64,000 bases of DNA from Chryseobacterium gleum (lineage in GTDB: Bacteria; Bacteroidota; Bacteroidia; Flavobacteriales_D; Crocinitomicaceae), in the NCBI GenBank assembly GCA_945897805.1, contig CAMDFX010000006.1, positions 105,220-169,219 of the forward strand, in the 5' to 3' direction. Below the pieces are notes generated by a model. It did not search any database. It saw only the letters and a program-made list of their open reading frames with translations, and was not told the DNA's origin. Every line of letters begins with the position of its first letter. Positions within the stretch are counted from its first letter, which is position 1. Position numbers and translations under genes: made by a program. This document shows, in pieces, positions 60,260 to 64,000 of this stretch.

Positions 60260-60610
60260 TTAATTTGCGTTTACTTTTTTTAATCCTTCCTCTAAAGTTG
60301 GACAAATTGTGAATATTTCGTTTAATTTAGAAATGATAAATAATTTTTCAACAACACCATTCATGCCTGACAAAATCAAATCTTTCCCTGCATTTCTGGT
60401 TCTAGTCAAAGCTCTTATGAAAAAATTTAGACCAGAACTATTTATGTATTCAAGTTTTGCAATATCAAAAATGACAAATTTAATTTCTGATTCAATAATC
60501 TTATTTAAATCAATCATGATTTGCTCGACCATATCAACTTGACTAATTCTGCCAGAAATAGCAAATACAACCACATTTGGTTGATTAGTTATGTTATAAT
60601 CAAAATTCAC
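60260..60610 (-). CDS. STAS domain protein (anti-sigma-factor antagonist-like)
   Basis: VVVFAISGRISQVDMVEQI...FVIFDIAKLEYINSSGLNFFIRALTRTRNAGKDLILSGM (phosphorylatable-Ser context YINSSGL). Confidence 0.88.
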   Translation of the reverse strand: MNFDYNITNQPNVVVFAISGRISQVDMVEQIMIDLNKIIESEIKFVIFDIAKLEYINSSGLNFFIRALTRTRNAGKDLILSGMNGVVEKLFIISKLNEIFTICPTLEEGLKKVNAN

Positions 60611-61065
60611 TATTCTTTTTCTTCTTTAGCGTTTGCTCTAACTCCATACAAATAAAGCGAATGATGTTGAATTTTTACTCCAAAAACTTCCTCGATTGTT
60701 GCTTTAATTTGCTGAATTCTGGGGTCACAAAACTCTATTACTTCTCCAGTATCAGTAATGATAACATGATCATGTTGTTTTGAACCGTGAGATTTTTCGA
60801 ACTGTGCGATATTTTTGCCAAACTGATGTTTTCTGACCAAATTACAAGCTAAAAGAAGTTCAATTGTATTATAAAGAGTAGCTCTAGAAACGCGGTAATT
60901 TTGGTTTTTCATTTTAATATATAAAGATTCAATATCAAAATGACCTTCATAATTATAAATTTCTAAGAGTATGGCGAAACGTTCAGGTGTTTTCCTGTGA
61001 CCATTTTTTTCGAGATAAGCCGAAAAAATATTCTTAACCGTTGATTGTAATTCTTCTGTCAACAT
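60610..61065 (-). CDS. Fur family transcriptional regulator
   Basis: [66 protein letters not shown]. Confidence 0.92.
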   Translation of the reverse strand: MLTEELQSTVKNIFSAYLEKNGHRKTPERFAILLEIYNYEGHFDIESLYIKMKNQNYRVSRATLYNTIELLLACNLVRKHQFGKNIAQFEKSHGSKQHDHVIITDTGEVIEFCDPRIQQIKATIEEVFGVKIQHHSLYLYGVRANAKEEKE

Positions 61066-61187
61066 TCCAAATGGGAAATTACAAAATTAACGCTTTTTTT
61101 TGGTCTGAATTGAAATCAAGACTTTTCTTTTCACAATTTATTCACATTATGAAAATTTGCAAAAACTTGCTGAATTAGCAAAAAAAA

Positions 61188-61214
61188 AGCTGCTTGAATT
61201 TCAATCCAAGCAGC
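61188..61214 (-). terminator. Intrinsic terminator of the S46 peptidase gene
   Basis: Minus strand AGCTGCTTGGATTGAAATTCAAGCAGCTTTTTTTTT. Confidence 0.87.
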
Positions 61215-61235
61215 TAAAAAATAGTTATAAAAGTT

Positions 61236-63365
61236 CTATTTTACGATGTTCATTTCATTAATCAAATTGGTTGCTCCATAGCATTTATCAATCAACCAAA
61301 GTGTATATCTCACATCCAATGAAATTGTACGCTGAATATTTGGTTCAAAATAAATATCTCCTGACATGGCTTCCCAGTTACCATCAAAGGCAGTTCCAAT
61401 CAATTCGCCTTTTCCATTGATTACTGGCGAACCTGAATTTCCACCTGTAATATCGTTGTTTGATAAAAAGTTAACTACCAATTGTCCTTTTTCATCTGCA
61501 TAACGACCGTAATCTTTTTTGCTCCAAAGTTCTTTGATTCTGGCATCAACTACAAACTCAGGATTAGTTGGGTCTTCTTTTGCAATCAATTCATCCATAT
61601 TTGAAGTGAAATTGTAAGCTTTACCTTCATTTGTAGTGTAAGGCAATACATTTCCGTAAGTCAAACGCATGGTTGAATTTGCATTTGGATAAAATTTCTT
61701 TGCTGGTTGCATGTCTTTCACACCTTGAACAAACAATCTATTTGCACGTTGTAATTTTTCATTTGCTGATTTAATGGAAGCTTCAGTAGATGCCTTCAAA
61801 TAAGCATCGTCCAAATCTTTTATCAAAATATACAATGGATCTGTTTTCAAATCTTTCTCATTAAAATTCGCTGCAAAAGCGTCAAATCTTGCTTTAGAGG
61901 TGAAAATTGAAAACGCTTTAACTCTGTTGATATAAGCTTCAACGCTTTGCTCATTCAACATTTTCGCTATTCCAACTCTTTGATTCATTGGGATATCTTT
62001 CAAGTACATCTTCAAAACTTCTGAAAGTGTTTCCAATTCTATTTGCATATTTCTATCTGCGAAGAATACATTTCCCTGCTCAAAAGCGGCATCTCTCAAT
62101 TGTTTTGCTCTTTCTTTGTTGCCTTTAGATTCTTGGTCAGCAGCAGCCTTCAAAGTGTAAACCAATGCATTAATATCTACCTGACGAATGAATTCACTTT
62201 GGTAAACTCTCAAATAAATAATGTCATTCAAAGCTTTGAAAGAATTTTCAATGTCTTTCAATACATCGTTATATTGCGATTTTCCCGCACTGTAACCTGT
62301 AAAATCTGCTTCAACCTTTCTCTTTTTATCAGCAACATTGTTGTTTTTTAGTTGAGTTGATTGTCCAATAAAATATTTCCAATAATTTGCAACTTGCGCA
62401 TATTTTGAAGAATATTTTAATCTAACTGAAACATCTTTGTCCATGTATTTTTTCATGATTTCTAATTTCTTAGCACGAACGTCAACAATCTTTGGTTGTT
62501 CAATTGAAATTGCTTGTTCAACGCCATAAGAAGTTAAAAATCGATTTGTTCGCCCTGGAAATCCCATTACCATTGCGTAATCATCTTTTTTTACACCTTT
62601 GATAGAAATCGGTAAACTATGTCTTGGAGTCAATGGAATATTTGATGCACTGTAAGCTGAAGGTTTATTGTCAGCGCCGGCATAAATCCTAAACATCGAA
62701 AAATCGGCAGTATGTCTTGGCCACATCCAATTGTCTGTATCACCTCCGTATTTTCCAGCAGATTGTGGAGGTGTTCCTACCAAACGCACATCTTTATAGG
62801 TTTCTTTAACAAAAAGATAAAATTCATTTCCATCAAAAAAATCTCTTACAAAAGCTTCATAGTGAGTTCCTTCAACTGCTTGTTTTTCTAAAATTTTTGA
62901 AAGTTCAGCAATCTTTGCAGCTCTTTGCTCTGGCGTCATTGATTCTGTTAATTCTTTTGCAATTGTTTTCGTTACATCTTCCATACGAATAATGAAAGTT
63001 GCTGTCAAACCTGGCACTGGTATTTCCTCTGACAAACTTTTCGCCCAAAATCCATTGTCCAAATAATTTTTTTCTGGGGTTGATGCATCTGCAATAGCAT
63101 CATAACCACAATGGTGATTAGTTAAAACCATCCCTTTTTTTGAAATAATTTCCCCTGTACAAAATCCACCAAAAGAAATTACCGCATCCTTTAGAGATGA
63201 TTTGTTTATTGAGTAAAGTTGTTCTGGTGTTAATTTCAAGCCATGCTTTTTCATGTCTTCATAGTTTCTTCCTAACATGAAAGGAAGCCACATTCCTTCG
63301 TCTGCTTTTGCTAAAACACTCATTGAAAGTACTCCTAGCAAAACAAAAATTTTAATTCTTTTCAT
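61236..63365 (-). CDS. S46 family dipeptidyl-peptidase (DPP7/DPP11-like)
   Basis: DEGMWLPFMLG, GTGEIISKKGMVLTNHHCGYDAI, DITGGNSGSPVINGKGELIGTAFDGNWEAMSGD. Confidence 0.93.
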   Translation of the reverse strand: MKRIKIFVLLGVLSMSVLAKADEGMWLPFMLGRNYEDMKKHGLKLTPEQLYSINKSSLKDAVISFGGFCTGEIISKKGMVLTNHHCGYDAIADASTPEKNYLDNGFWAKSLSEEIPVPGLTATFIIRMEDVTKTIAKELTESMTPEQRAAKIAELSKILEKQAVEGTHYEAFVRDFFDGNEFYLFVKETYKDVRLVGTPPQSAGKYGGDTDNWMWPRHTADFSMFRIYAGADNKPSAYSASNIPLTPRHSLPISIKGVKKDDYAMVMGFPGRTNRFLTSYGVEQAISIEQPKIVDVRAKKLEIMKKYMDKDVSVRLKYSSKYAQVANYWKYFIGQSTQLKNNNVADKKRKVEADFTGYSAGKSQYNDVLKDIENSFKALNDIIYLRVYQSEFIRQVDINALVYTLKAAADQESKGNKERAKQLRDAAFEQGNVFFADRNMQIELETLSEVLKMYLKDIPMNQRVGIAKMLNEQSVEAYINRVKAFSIFTSKARFDAFAANFNEKDLKTDPLYILIKDLDDAYLKASTEASIKSANEKLQRANRLFVQGVKDMQPAKKFYPNANSTMRLTYGNVLPYTTNEGKAYNFTSNMDELIAKEDPTNPEFVVDARIKELWSKKDYGRYADEKGQLVVNFLSNNDITGGNSGSPVINGKGELIGTAFDGNWEAMSGDIYFEPNIQRTISLDVRYTLWLIDKCYGATNLINEMNIVK

Positions 63366-63491
63366 TTTTTTGATTTGGTTTTTTATACTGAATTTGACTG
63401 ATTTGTTTTTCAGTGGTAAAAATAATGAAATATAAATTGATTTTTCATTGAAAAATCAAAAATATAATAAATCGCCTTTTAAAAACGCCTA

Positions 63492-64000
63492 CTATTTCTT
63501 AAACTTAATGGTCGTTCTGCGATTCAATCTCAGTTGTTCTTCATTGCAGTTTGCGCATTTAATCAATGGTGCGGATTCACCTTTGTAACTACCTGATATT
63601 CTGTCTTTATCAATTCCATGATCGATTAAATAGGCAATTGTTCTTTTCATTCTTCTTTCTGACAACCAATAATTGTAATGATTTGTTCCCCGTTTGTCAG
63701 CATAGGCTAACACGAAAACCTTGAGCTCTGGTTTTGATTTCAAAATAGGAATCACATAATCCAATACCTTCTTATTTTCACGATTCAAATAAGAAGAGTT
63801 GTCATCAAAATAGATTGTATTATTCTTGTCTAAATCTTTATTCAAATCTTTATCTTTGCTCGCTGTAATTTCCTGCTCATTGGCAAAAACTGGCGCATCG
63901 ATATTGACTTCTGCGAATGCCTCTTGACCATATTCGTCTGAAACGCGCACTTTGTAAACTCCTGGCTGCAAATTTTGTGGGTCTTCAATCGTATCATTGT
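63492..64000 (-). CDS. OmpA family protein, C-terminal part (runs off window end)
   Basis: IYFDDNSSYLNRENKKVLDYVIPILKSKPELKVFVLAYADKRGTNHYNYWLSERRMKRTIAYLIDHGI; frame stays open to 64000. Confidence 0.87.
   Translation of the reverse strand, partial: NDTIEDPQNLQPGVYKVRVSDEYGQEAFAEVNIDAPVFANEQEITASKDKDLNKDLDKNNTIYFDDNSSYLNRENKKVLDYVIPILKSKPELKVFVLAYADKRGTNHYNYWLSERRMKRTIAYLIDHGIDKDRISGSYKGESAPLIKCANCNEEQLRLNRRTTIKFKK

Noticed and set aside
1-64000. CRISPR arrays, tRNA/rRNA genes, transposons, prophage or toxin-antitoxin/defence islands
   Set aside because: No spaced direct repeats, RNA gene signatures, transposases, integrases or defence-family motifs were recognised; the CPBP (Abi-like) membrane protein at 32103 alone is not evidence of a defence system

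Overview
This 64 kb window is a gene-dense, AT-rich bacterial chromosome segment. The likely source is Bacteroidota/Flavobacteriales, inferred from T9SS C-terminal sorting domains, TAnnTTTG-like -7 boxes, an S46 peptidase, Rho with a disordered insertion, DUF4199 and OstA-like proteins. Most of it is ordinary housekeeping: gatB, purA, recR, rho, lpxK, lpxH, bioA, pdhA/pdhC, miaA, cdd, a purine nucleoside phosphorylase, a speD-speE fusion with an agmatinase-like gene, a Fur-STAS-purA-OstA cluster, three TlpA-like thioredoxins, and a few T9SS-secreted proteins. I saw no tRNA, rRNA, CRISPR array, transposon or prophage. The most interesting items are: (1) a cobalamin-riboswitch-controlled four-gene surface operon encoding a DUF4465-like T9SS protein, a BtuB-like TonB receptor, a BtuG-like beta-propeller lipoprotein and a second T9SS surface protein; (2) a small uncharacterised protein built from exact 25-residue helical repeats, translationally overlapping an SpmA/SpmB-like membrane protein; (3) miaA with no in-frame ATG/GTG/TTG upstream of its P-loop, in the same frame as the upstream mltF-like gene; (4) an ACP phosphodiesterase gene interrupted by one in-frame TAA; (5) intergenic word-repeat and inverted-repeat elements; (6) an Asn/Pro-rich disordered insertion in Rho; and (7) an ABC ATPase with a degenerate H-loop. 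All functional calls come from reading motifs by eye; no searches were run.
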